From an uncultured Clostridia bacterium (GTDB lineage Bacteria > Bacillota > Clostridia > Christensenellales > Aristaeellaceae), in assembly GCA_937907055.1 (NCBI GenBank), contig CALCTW010000035.1, forward strand, positions 1-15,046: a stretch of DNA of 15,046 bases. Reading direction: 5' to 3'. A program made the position numbers and the translations under genes. The notes beneath the pieces are model-generated. The model saw only the letters and a program-made list of their open reading frames with translations. It was not told where the DNA came from and searched no databases. Below are positions 1 to 6,939 of the stretch, piece by piece; the first letter of the stretch is position 1; the number at the start of each line of letters is the position of its first letter.

Positions 1-423
1 CCCCACCCGCAGGGCGAAGGCGCGATCCGCGCTATTGAACAGGCGCTGCGTGAGGCGGGTATGACGCCAGCCGATGTCGGCTATATCAATCTGCATGGCA
101 CCGCGACGCCGCTGAACGATCAGATCGAATCCCAGGTGGTGAATCAGCTGTTCGGCGAGGCCATCCCTTGCAGCTCCACTAAACATTTAACCGGGCATAC
201 GCTGGGCGCGGCGGGGATCACCGAAGCGGCGCTGTGCGCGCTGATCCTGCAACACGATTTGCCCCTGCCGCCGCAGGATTTTAGCCGCTCGCCGCTGGAT
301 CCGGCGCTGCCGCCCTGCGGCGTGTTAACGGCGTCACAGCCGCTGAAACGCCCGGTGATCCTCTCTAACTCGTTCGCCTTTGGCGGCAACAATGCCAGTA
401 TTCTGCTCGGGAGGACGGCATGA
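1..423 (+). CDS. Beta-ketoacyl-ACP synthase of an aryl-polyene cluster, 3' part
   Basis: This is the C-terminal ~140 residues of a FabF/FabB-type condensing enzyme; the reading frame is open from base 1, so the N-terminus and active-site Cys lie outside the window. Seen: the first catalytic His in NLHGTATPLND (visible residue 32), the Lys/second His region KHLTGHTLGAAG (residues 61-72), and the C-terminal glycine-rich NSFAFGGNNAS motif typical of ketosynthases. The stop overlaps the next start by ATGA (420-423), so the two are translationally coupled. With a hot-dog dehydratase and a FabG-like reductase following, the context matches the enterobacterial APE pigment cluster, where the position before the dehydratase is apeO. 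The symbol is not given because the N-terminal half cannot be seen. Codon style is enterobacterial, unlike everything after 1.35 kb. Confidence 0.85.
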   Translation, partial: PHPQGEGAIRAIEQALREAGMTPADVGYINLHGTATPLNDQIESQVVNQLFGEAIPCSSTKHLTGHTLGAAGITEAALCALILQHDLPLPPQDFSRSPLDPALPPCGVLTASQPLKRPVILSNSFAFGGNNASILLGRTA

Positions 424-896
424 CGGTTTATCTCAGCCCCGGGGAGTATCTTCCCCACGACGCGCCCATGCTGCTGCTGGAGGAGGTCATCTCCGTCAGC
501 GAAGAGACGGCATGCTGCCAGGTGAGCGTGAATGCCACCAGTGTACTGGCCCCATTTCTGGATGCGCAGGGCGACCTGCCAGGCTGGTATGCGCTGGAGC
601 TGATGGCCCAGACGGTGGGCGTCTGGTCAGGCTGGCATCGGATGCAGCGCGGGCAGGACAGCATCGCGCTGGGGATGGTGCTTGGCGCACGGGAACTGAC
701 CTGCGCGGCGGGTATGCTGCCCGCAGGCGCGTCCCTCGCCATTGAAGTAAAACTGCTGATGCAGGATGAACGCTTTGGCAGCTTTGAGTGCGCTATCAAC
801 GCGAATAATCGAACGCTGGCGACCGGCCGCGTAAATACGTTTCAGCCGACGCCGGAAGAGCTGGCGTCGCTTTTTAATCAGGGAGCCTGTGAATGA
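420..896 (+). CDS. apeP: 3-hydroxyacyl-ACP dehydratase, ApeP-like hot-dog protein
   Basis: A 158-residue protein of the FabA/FabZ-like hot-dog fold. Near the N-terminus LPHDAPMLLLEEV supplies the catalytic His, and ALELMAQTVG (about residues 58-67) supplies the acidic residue on the central helix, the usual His/Glu pair of these dehydratases. The family removes water from 3-hydroxyacyl-ACP; in aryl-polyene pathways this gives the conjugated polyene chain, with ApeP reported as one subunit of a dehydratase pair. The ATG sits inside the ATGA overlap with the upstream ketosynthase, and its own stop overlaps the next start in the same way (893-896), so three genes form one coupled operon. The product assignment rests on family features and gene order; the exact symbol is an inference. 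Confidence 0.8.
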   Translation: MTVYLSPGEYLPHDAPMLLLEEVISVSEETACCQVSVNATSVLAPFLDAQGDLPGWYALELMAQTVGVWSGWHRMQRGQDSIALGMVLGARELTCAAGMLPAGASLAIEVKLLMQDERFGSFECAINANNRTLATGRVNTFQPTPEELASLFNQGACE

Positions 897-1350
897 GTCG
901 TTCTGTTCTGGTCACCGGGGCGAGCAAAGGCATCGGCCGCGCCATCGCCTGTCAGCTTGCCGCCGACGGTTTTAACATTGGCGTGCATTATCACCGCGAT
1001 GCTGCCGGTGCCCAGGAAACGCTGGACACCATTGTGGCAGCAGGCGGACAGGGACGTTTGCTGAGTTTTGATGTCGGCAATCGCGAACAATGTATTGCCG
1101 TGCTGGAGCAGGATCTGGCGGAACATGGGGCCTGGTACGGCGTGGTCAGCAATGCGGGCATCACCCGCGATGCCGCGTTTCCGGCGCTTAGCGATGATGA
1201 CTGGGATGCGGTGATCCACACCAATCTCGACAGCTTTTATAACGTCATCAAGCCCTGCATCATGCCGATGATCGGCGCGCGCCAGGGCGGACGCATTATT
1301 ACGCTGTCATCCGTATCCGGCATGATGGGCAACCGCGGTCAGGTCAACTA
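893..1350 (+). CDS. apeQ: 3-oxoacyl-ACP reductase (ApeQ/FabG-like), N-terminal half cut off at a chimeric junction
   Basis: An NADPH-dependent short-chain dehydrogenase that reduces 3-oxoacyl-ACP. Seen: the nucleotide-binding TGASKGIG at residues 8-15, NAGI after the central strand, the catalytic Ser region TLSSVSG, and the start of the catalytic YSAAK motif with Tyr153 at 1349 and Lys157 at 1361. It is the third gene of the coupled APE operon. The open frame continues to 1969, but its later part is not this protein. At about the YSAAK codons the codon style changes to another GC-rich type, and from about 1540 the translation is a polygalacturonase C-terminus. I treat only the first ~150 residues as genuine apeQ. 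The boundary is approximate because YSAAK is conserved in all such reductases, which is also why a misjoin could occur here. Confidence 0.7.
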
Positions 1351-1540
1351 CTCCGCCGCCAAGGCCGGGATCATCGGCGCGGCGAAGGCGCTCGCGGTCG
1401 AGCTTGCGAAGAGGAAGATCACGGTCAACTGCGTCGCGCCGGGCCTCATCTTCACCAAGCTGGCCGAGCGCTACTCGAAGGAGGACGTCGCGAGCTTCTC
1501 GCGCAAGATCCCCGTCGGCCGCGGCGGCACGGTCGAAGGC
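1351..1540 (+). other. GC-rich short-chain dehydrogenase fragment of different origin
   Basis: About 60 codons continue the SDR fold in frame after the YSAAK motif (ITVNCVAPGL, then a segment ending IPVGRGGTVEG). Codon choice changes to AAG, GTC, CTC, TCG and CGC almost throughout, unlike both the enterobacterial part before and the clostridial part after. IPVGRGGTVE is typical of the C-terminal third of SDR enzymes, but the expected final strands and the glycine-rich tail are missing. I read this as a sliver of a third genome bridged by a conserved motif. Both edges are uncertain by a few tens of bases. Confidence 0.45.
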
Positions 1541-1969
1541 GTCCGCGTTTCCTCCCTCACCATGGAAAAGGTCATGTGCCCCTTTGTGTTCAACATGTAT
1601 TACTTCTGCGGCAAGGATGGCAAGCTGAAGCGTGTGTGGGATAAGGCGGCATATCCTGTGGATGAGACGACCCCCGCGCTTCGCAATGTGACCATTCAGC
1701 GTGTGAAGGCGGAAAACTGCACGGCCTGCGCGGCTTTCTTCTACGGCCTGACCGAGCGTCCTGTGGAAGGCGTGACCTTCCGTGATATCACGGTGACCAT
1801 GGATGAGAACGGCGAAGCCGCCGCCCCGGCGATGATGAACGACTGCCCGGTCATGAAACAGGGCGGATTGTTCCTCCGCAGCGCGGTGGGCGTACGCTTT
1901 GAAAATGTGAAGATCGAAAATGTGCAGGGCGCGATGTGGGACATCGATGAAAGCGTGGAGGTCTTATGA
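1541..1969 (+). CDS. GH28 polygalacturonase family protein, C-terminal fragment
   Basis: The last ~140 codons of the long open frame read as the C-terminal coils of a right-handed parallel beta-helix glycosidase. SLTMEKVMCPFVFNMYYFCG followed by PALRNVTIQRV, GVTFRDITVTM and GVRFENVKIENVQG is the pattern of bacterial GH28 exo-polygalacturonases, in which V-x-F/I coils repeat every 20-25 residues. The catalytic Asp cluster lies upstream in the family and is absent here, because the N-terminal two thirds have been replaced by reductase sequence. The stop overlaps the pectinesterase start by ATGA (1966-1969), as expected for a pectin-degradation operon. The true start cannot be seen and no enzyme activity is claimed for the fragment. 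Confidence 0.65.
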   Translation, partial: VRVSSLTMEKVMCPFVFNMYYFCGKDGKLKRVWDKAAYPVDETTPALRNVTIQRVKAENCTACAAFFYGLTERPVEGVTFRDITVTMDENGEAAAPAMMNDCPVMKQGGLFLRSAVGVRFENVKIENVQGAMWDIDESVEVL

Positions 1970-2910
1970 CGATCACGGTAGCAAAGCAGGGCGGAGATCA
2001 TCAGGATATCCAGAGCGCTGTCAACGTGGCCGCGAACGGGGACGAGATCCTGATCCTGAACGGTGTTTATGAAGGACGCGTGTGTGTAAACAAGGATGGT
2101 CTCAGGCTGTGCGGTGAGAGCGCGGAGGGGGTTATCATCACGGCTTCCTACTGCGCGAAGGATAAGGACGAGAACGGCAAAGATAAAGGCACGTTTCTCA
2201 GCTTTACCTTCATCGTGACGGGGAATGATGTGACCGTTGAAAACCTGACCATCCGCAATGACGCCGGAGATGGTTCTGTGGTTGGACAGGCGGTGGCGGT
2301 ATACGCTGCCGGTGACCGGGATGTGTGGAAAAATGTGCGCATGATCGCGCATCAGGATACGCTGTTCTGCGGCCCGACCATGCCGAAGGTGGCGAAGGAA
2401 GTGCTGCCGGTGATTTTGCCGGATGGCGTGGACAGCGTGGGGGACTGTCCGGAGATTCATATGCGGCAGTACTTTGAGGATTGCTTCATTCAGGGCGATG
2501 TGGACTTCATTTTCGGGCCCTACACCTGCTGGTTTGAGCACTGCACGCTTTTTATGAACGCGCGCGGCGGCTATTATACAGCGGCCAATACTCCCGAGGC
2601 CTGTGAATGGGGCATGGTATTCCACGATTGTCTGCTGACCGGTGAAGGCGAAGGATATCTGGGACGCCCGTGGCGTGCTTTTGCAAGGACGCTGTTCCTT
2701 GAGTGCTGCATGGATGAGCATGTCCATCCGCAGGGCTTCGCGGACTGGGATGAGAAGCGTGTGGTGACGGAACGCTATGGCGAATACGGCACGACCGGTG
2801 CCCGCGCGGAGCAGAGCACCCGTCATCCGAAACAGAAGCGGATGACAGCCGAAGAAGCGGCGCGGGTGACCAGAACGAATGTGTTAAACGGCTGGAATCC
2901 CGGGGCATAA
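1966..2910 (+). CDS. Pectinesterase (pectin methylesterase, CE8)
   Basis: A 314-residue carbohydrate esterase family 8 enzyme, which removes methyl groups from homogalacturonan so that polygalacturonases can cut it. All family motifs are visible: GQAVAVY with Gln108, HQDTLF with Gln130 and Asp131 (the general acid), DVDFIFG with the nucleophile Asp180, and YLGRPWR with Arg234 and Trp236. There is no signal peptide: the protein begins directly with the VAKQGGDHQDIQSAV strand-helix that opens the fold, so it probably acts inside the cell on imported oligosaccharides. GGAGG at 1957-1961 is its ribosome site, placed within the end of the GH28 frame, and the 4-bp overlap indicates coupling. Length and motif order are normal for the bacterial family. 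Confidence 0.93.
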   Translation: MTITVAKQGGDHQDIQSAVNVAANGDEILILNGVYEGRVCVNKDGLRLCGESAEGVIITASYCAKDKDENGKDKGTFLSFTFIVTGNDVTVENLTIRNDAGDGSVVGQAVAVYAAGDRDVWKNVRMIAHQDTLFCGPTMPKVAKEVLPVILPDGVDSVGDCPEIHMRQYFEDCFIQGDVDFIFGPYTCWFEHCTLFMNARGGYYTAANTPEACEWGMVFHDCLLTGEGEGYLGRPWRAFARTLFLECCMDEHVHPQGFADWDEKRVVTERYGEYGTTGARAEQSTRHPKQKRMTAEEAARVTRTNVLNGWNPGA

Positions 2911-3009
2911 CCGGGCAGCGGAGCAACAGAGAGAAACGGAATCAGGATCGCGAAGACGATGACGCTTTCCGTTGCCGTGAAATATCGCGTTTGATCAGGA
3001 GGAAAATAT

Positions 3010-3477
3010 ATGAGCGAAAACATTCTGGAAAAGATTCTGAAAGCCGGGATCGGCGCTGTGATGACCGTAGCTGAAAAGACCGGCGAAGTGGTGGATGATC
3101 TGGCAAAGAAGGGCGAAGAACCCTATCAGAAGGCCGTTCAGAAGGGCGGCGAGATCCTGGAGGAGATCAAAAGCACTTTTGAAAAATCCGGCGTGTGCGA
3201 AAAGGCGGAGGAACTGTTCAAAACCGTTGAAAGCATGAGCCGTGAAGAACTGGAATGCCTGAAGAAGGTGATCCGTGAAGTGGAAGAGAGCAAAGAAGCG
3301 GCGGAGAAAAAGGAAGAGTCCTGCTGCTGCGAGAACGAAGCATGCTGCTGTACGGAAGAGAACTGCTGCGAGAACGAAGCCTGCTGCTGCACGGAGGAGA
3401 CATGCTGTGAGGACGAAGCATGCTGCCGCACGGAAGAAACCTGCTGCTGCAATGAAGGCTGCGATGACAAGGAATGA
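3010..3477 (+). CDS. Phasin-like helical protein with a cysteine-rich tandem-repeat tail
   Basis: A 155-residue acidic protein with a perfect AGGAGG at 2997-3002, seven bases before ATG. Residues 1-100 are helical and charged; the opening (KAGIGAVMTVAEKTGEVV, then DDLAKKGE) resembles the small phasin-like proteins of Firmicutes. Residues 104-151 are a different module: 19 cysteines in CC and CCC clusters within a 13-residue repeat, CCENEACCCTEEN and variants at 106-118, 119-131 and 132-144, plus a partial copy. Asp and Glu fill most other positions. The alternation of Cys and acidic residues suggests binding of a soft metal or a redox or disulfide role, but this is inference; I do not recognise a characterised family with this architecture. 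No signal peptide or membrane segment is seen. It stands alone between pectinesterase and metY and is followed by a strong hairpin terminator. Confidence 0.82.
   Translation: MSENILEKILKAGIGAVMTVAEKTGEVVDDLAKKGEEPYQKAVQKGGEILEEIKSTFEKSGVCEKAEELFKTVESMSREELECLKKVIREVEESKEAAEKKEESCCCENEACCCTEENCCENEACCCTEETCCEDEACCRTEETCCCNEGCDDKE
3325..3462 (+). repeat. 39-bp in-frame tandem repeat encoding a 13-residue Cys/Glu unit
   Basis: Three full copies (3325-3363, 3364-3402, 3403-3441) and a partial fourth (3442-3462) follow head to tail inside the 3010-3477 gene. Each begins TGCTGCGAGAACGAAGC or a close variant. Copies 1 and 2 differ mostly at synonymous positions (GCA/GCC, TGT/TGC, GAA/GAG) and copy 3 has CCR for CCC. 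The array has therefore been kept under protein-level constraint after duplication rather than being a very recent expansion. Confidence 0.88.
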
Positions 3478-3560
3478 TCCCCCGATGACAGTGTCATTGA
3501 TGTGATCGTGCCGCGGCATGTTTGCTTTGGCGATTGATGAGCGGAAAAATAATCAGAATA

Positions 3561-3617
3561 CGGCTCTGTTTTTCATCCTGTACATGTACGGGATCAGAAC
3601 GGAGCCGCTTTTCTTTT
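3561..3617 (+). terminator. Long hairpin terminator after the Cys-rich gene
   Basis: CGGCTC (3561-3566) pairs with GAGCCG (3602-3607). The interior continues with TGTT/AAC, ATCC/GGAT-type and GTAC/GTAC pairing around a tight ATG-containing turn, so almost the entire 47-base element folds on itself. It is followed by CTTTTCTTTT. It lies ~85 bases after the stop at 3477 and ~50 bases before the metY promoter, separating the two transcription units. Confidence 0.75.
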
Positions 3618-3667
3618 GGCCGATCGGCAAGCGATAAAGAAAGTACAGAAAACAAGCATTCTGAAGA

Positions 3668-3695
3668 TTGACATCAAATAAATATAAAGTAAAAT
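3668..3695 (+). promoter_or_regulatory. Promoter of the methionine gene block
   Basis: TTGACA (3668-3673, perfect -35) and TAAAAT (3690-3695) are 16 bases apart within an AT-rich stretch; a TATAAA at 3695-3700 is an alternative -10. The 5' leader is only ~65 bases long. It carries a small GCGCG/CGCGC hairpin (3732-3736 with 3744-3748) just before the AAGGAG at 3752-3757. It is too short for a SAM-I riboswitch and has no visible S-box core. Confidence 0.72.
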
Positions 3696-3765
3696 ATAAA
3701 TTGGTTGTTTATAATCTGATCAGAGATGACAGCGCGGCAAAAACGCGCAAGAAGGAGAGAAATAT

Positions 3766-5040
3766 ATGAGGATCGAGACCAAATGCGTACAGGGCGGATA
3801 TACTCCGGCGAATGGTGAACCCAGGCAGATTCCCATTGTGCAGAGCACGACCTTCAAATATGATACCAGCGAGGACATGAGCAAGCTGTTCGATCTGGAG
3901 AGCAATGGTTATTTCTACTCCAGACTGGCGAACCCTACCTGTGATACGGTAGCGCGGAAGATCTGTGAACTGGAGGGCGGAACCGCCGCCATGCTGACCG
4001 GAAGCGGTCAGGCGGCCAATTTCTATGCTCTGTTCAACATTGCCAACTGCGGCGATCATCTGGTGGCCAGCAGCGCGATCTATGGCGGCACCTTCAATCT
4101 GATCAGCGTGACGATGAAGAAGATGGGCATCGAATGCACATTTGTCGCGCCGGATTGCTCGGAGGAGGAACTGAACGCCGCCTTCCGGGAGAATACCAAG
4201 GCTGTGTTCGGCGAGACCATTGCCAATCCCGCGCTGACGGTACTGGATATCGAGAAGTTCGCGAAGGCCGCGCACGCGCATGGTGTGCCGCTTGTTGTGG
4301 ATAATACCTTCGCCACCCCCGTGAACTGCCGTCCCTTTGAATGGGGGGCGGATATCGTGACACATTCCACCACCAAATATATGGACGGCCATGGCGCCGT
4401 ATTGGGCGGATGCATTGTGGATCACGGCTGCTTTGACTGGATGAAGGAAGCGGATAAATTCCCCGGTCTCTGCACGCCGGATGACAGCTATCACGGCATT
4501 GTTTACGCGGAACGTTTCGGGAAGGAAGGCGCGTTCATCACCAAGTGCACCAGTCAGCTGATGCGTGACTTTGGCAGCGTGCAGAGCCCGCAGAACGCGT
4601 TCATCCTGAATCTGGGTCTGGAAAGCCTGCATGTGCGTATGGCGCGCCATTGTGAGAATGCCCGCGCGGTGGCGGAATTCCTGAGCAGCCATGAAAAGAT
4701 CACCCATGTTAACTACTGTGATCTGCCGGGTGATAAGTATCACGCCATGCAGCAGAAATATCTGCCGAACGGCAGCTGCGGTGTTGTCAGCTTCTGTGTG
4801 AAGGGCGGACGCAAGGCCGCCGAGGCCATGATGAAGGAGCTGCGGGTGGCCGCGATCGAGACGCATGTGGCCGATGCCCGTTCCTGCTGTCTGCATCCTG
4901 CCGGAACTACGCATCGGCAGATGAATGATGATGAACTGGCCGCCGCCGGAGTATCGCCGGATCTGATCCGTCTCAGCTGCGGTCTGGAAAGCAAGGAAGA
5001 TCTGATCGAGGATCTGAAGCAGGCGCTTGAAAAGATCTGA
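3766..5040 (+). CDS. metY: O-acetylhomoserine sulfhydrylase (aminocarboxypropyltransferase)
   Basis: A 424-residue PLP enzyme of the Cys/Met-metabolism family that condenses O-acetylhomoserine with sulfide to give homocysteine. Seen: YSRLANPT (about 51-58), which binds PLP phosphate from the neighbouring subunit; the glycine-rich GSGQAAN at 79-85; VVDNTF with Asp179, which pairs with the pyridine nitrogen; HSTTKYMDGHG with Lys204, the PLP Schiff-base lysine; and the C-terminal RLSCGLE. The length (over 400 residues) fits MetY rather than the ~380-residue MetB or MetC. AAGGAG lies 8 bases before ATG. The next gene encodes an acetyl-type MetA, which supplies exactly the substrate MetY uses. First gene of the methionine block, behind its own promoter. 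Confidence 0.95.
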   Translation: MRIETKCVQGGYTPANGEPRQIPIVQSTTFKYDTSEDMSKLFDLESNGYFYSRLANPTCDTVARKICELEGGTAAMLTGSGQAANFYALFNIANCGDHLVASSAIYGGTFNLISVTMKKMGIECTFVAPDCSEEELNAAFRENTKAVFGETIANPALTVLDIEKFAKAAHAHGVPLVVDNTFATPVNCRPFEWGADIVTHSTTKYMDGHGAVLGGCIVDHGCFDWMKEADKFPGLCTPDDSYHGIVYAERFGKEGAFITKCTSQLMRDFGSVQSPQNAFILNLGLESLHVRMARHCENARAVAEFLSSHEKITHVNYCDLPGDKYHAMQQKYLPNGSCGVVSFCVKGGRKAAEAMMKELRVAAIETHVADARSCCLHPAGTTHRQMNDDELAAAGVSPDLIRLSCGLESKEDLIEDLKQALEKI

Positions 5041-5059
5041 GTCATATGCGTTTTTTACA

Positions 5060-5101
5060 CTTCCCGGAAAGCGTGTTTGTGTTTCGGGAAGAATTTATAA
5101 T
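5060..5101 (+). promoter_or_regulatory. Hairpin and TATAAT between metY and metA
   Basis: CTTCCCG (5060-5066) pairs exactly with CGGGAAG (5085-5091), and GAAA/TTT extends the stem inward. The hairpin is followed by AATTTATAA rather than a T-run, so it may be a partial terminator, a processing site or an mRNA 3' stabiliser for metY. A perfect TATAAT follows at 5096-5101 with no convincing -35 at 16-18 bases. An extra start for metA is possible but weakly supported. Confidence 0.45.
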
Positions 5102-5125
5102 CTAACGGTAGAGGAATAGTGAATC

Positions 5126-6064
5126 ATGCCAATCAAGATCCCCAACAGTTTGCCGGCGTACAGGACGCTGACAGATGAAAATATATTCGTTATGGACGAA
5201 AACCGCGCGGTCACACAGGATATCCGCCCGCTGCGTATCGCCATCGTGAACCTGATGCCGACGAAGATCGATACCGAAACACAGCTGGTGCGCCTGCTGA
5301 GCAATACGCCTTTGCAGGTGGAGCCGGTGCTGCTGCGTACGGAGACTTATGTTTCCAAGAATATCAGCAGCGAACATCTGGCCACCTTCTACAAGACCTT
5401 CAACGATGTCCGTGATCAGAATTTCGACGGCATGATCATCACCGGCGCGCCGGTGGAGCAGATGCCCTTCGAAGAAGTGGAATACTGGCAGGAACTGTGC
5501 GAGATCATGGAATGGAGCAAGACGCACGTGCATTCCACATTCCACATTTGCTGGGGCGCGCAGGCCGGTCTTTATTATCATTTCGGGATCCATAAGCATC
5601 TGCTGGATAAGAAGGTGTTCGGCGTATTTGAACACCACGTGATTCGCAAGAGCAGCATTCTGTTCCGCGGCTTTGATGATGTGTTCATGGCGCCGCATTC
5701 CCGTCATACTGCCGTTAATATGGATGAAGTGGAAAAGTGCGAAGCCCTGAAGGTTCTGGCGGTGAGCGATGAAGCCGGTGTGTACGCGCTGATGACCGAG
5801 AACGGACGCCAGGTGTTTATCACCGGACACAGTGAATATGATCCCCTTACACTGGACAAAGAATACCGCCGTGATAAGAACGCCGGTCTGCCCATCGAAG
5901 TGCCCCGTAACTATTATCCGGAGGATGATGATACAAAGGCGCCGCGCGTGACCTGGCGCAGCCATGCCAATCTGCTTTATTGCAACTGGTTGAACTACTT
6001 CGTGTATCAGACCACGCCCTACGCGCTGGATGAGATCTCGAGCGAAAAGAGGAACGTGCTGTGA
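5126..6064 (+). CDS. metA: Homoserine O-acetyltransferase, MetA family
   Basis: A 312-residue MetA-family acyltransferase, the first committed step of methionine synthesis. The catalytic residues fall at canonical numbers: Cys142 in FHICWGAQAG, His235 and Glu237 in GHSEYD. The acyl-CoA specificity position is Glu111 (TGAPVEQMPFEEV). In this family Glu at 111 goes with acetyl-CoA use, as in Bacillus, while Gly at 111 goes with succinyl-CoA use, as in E. coli. I therefore call it an acetyltransferase although automated tools may label it succinyltransferase. It follows metY by 85 bases. GAGGAA at 5111-5116 is a modest ribosome site ~10 bases before ATG. The stop overlaps the metF GTG by GTGA. 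Confidence 0.95.
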   Translation: MPIKIPNSLPAYRTLTDENIFVMDENRAVTQDIRPLRIAIVNLMPTKIDTETQLVRLLSNTPLQVEPVLLRTETYVSKNISSEHLATFYKTFNDVRDQNFDGMIITGAPVEQMPFEEVEYWQELCEIMEWSKTHVHSTFHICWGAQAGLYYHFGIHKHLLDKKVFGVFEHHVIRKSSILFRGFDDVFMAPHSRHTAVNMDEVEKCEALKVLAVSDEAGVYALMTENGRQVFITGHSEYDPLTLDKEYRRDKNAGLPIEVPRNYYPEDDDTKAPRVTWRSHANLLYCNWLNYFVYQTTPYALDEISSEKRNVL

Positions 6065-6939
6065 AAATTACAGAACTGCTGAAGGATGAACGGGCCTCGA
6101 TCTCCTTTGAGGTTTTTCCGCCCAAAACAGACACAGCATTTGAAAATGTGCGACTCGCTACGACGGAGATCGCCGAACTGAAGCCGTCATTCGTTTCTGT
6201 CACGTACGGCGCGGGCGGCGGTGTCAGCCGCTATACATTATAGATCGCACGCAATATCAAGGAGCGGTGCAATGTGCCGACGCTCGCGCATCTGACCTGT
6301 GTCAGTTCCACAAGGGAGACTGTGCAGTCCCGCATCGCGGATATGAAAGCCGCCGGTATTGAAAATGTGATGGCGCTTCGCGGCGATATTCCGGCGGAGC
6401 TGCAGGGAACAGATCAGAGCGGCTGGGATTATCATCACGCGGTGGAACTGGTCAGGGAATTGAAACGTTCCGGTGATTTCTGCGTCGGCGGCGCGTGCTA
6501 CCCCGAAAAGCATCCGGAGAGCGCCACGCTGAGTGAAGACATCCGCCACCTGAAGGAAAAGGTGGACGCGGGCTGTGACTTCCTGACGACGCAGATGTTC
6601 TTTGACAACACCCTGCTTTACAGCTGGCTGTATAAGATCCGGGAGGCCGGGATCACCGTGCCTGTGCTGCCCGGCATCATGCCCATCACCAATGCCAATC
6701 AGCTGGAACGGGCCATCAAGCTCAGCGGCAGCTTTATGCCGCAGCGGTTCAAGAGCCTTGTGGATCGTTTCGGCCATGACGCGGCAGCCATGAAGCAGGC
6801 CGGTATCGCTTACGCGACAGATCAGATCATCGATCTGTATGCCAACGGCATTCATACGGTGCATGTCTATACGATGAACAAGCCGGATGTTGCCGCGAAG
6901 ATCATGCAGAACCTGAGCGATATTTTAGGAAAAGCATGA
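6061..6939 (+). pseudogene. metF: Methylenetetrahydrofolate reductase interrupted by an in-frame TAG
   Basis: The frame encodes a complete MetF of normal length (292 codon positions) except for a TAG at codon 61 (6241-6243). Before it: SFEVFPPKT with the conserved Glu17 and FVSVTYGAGGG. After it in the same frame: IARNIKER, LAHLTCVSST, VMALRGDIP, DFLTTQMFFDN, LPGIMPI. The residue expected at codon 61 is probably Glu (GAG to TAG is one change). The enzyme reduces methylene- to methyl-tetrahydrofolate, the methyl donor for MetH. Start: GTG at 6061 behind AAGAGGAA, overlapping metA; the 3' end overlaps the next gene by ATGA (6936). A GTG at 6274 with AAGGAG at 6259-6264 could restart translation. 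It could be a true null, a base error, or a readthrough or two-piece protein; the rest of the gene shows no decay, so damage would be recent. Confidence 0.88.

Noticed and set aside
2934..2989. AACGGAA/TTCCGTT inverted repeat in the gap before the Cys-rich gene
   Set aside because: The arms are 7 bp, far apart and not followed by a T-run; too weak to call a terminator or regulatory element.
3696..3765. SAM or T-box riboswitch before metY
   Set aside because: The leader from the predicted start to the ATG is only ~65 bases with one small GC hairpin; no S-box core, T-box or terminator/antiterminator pair is visible.
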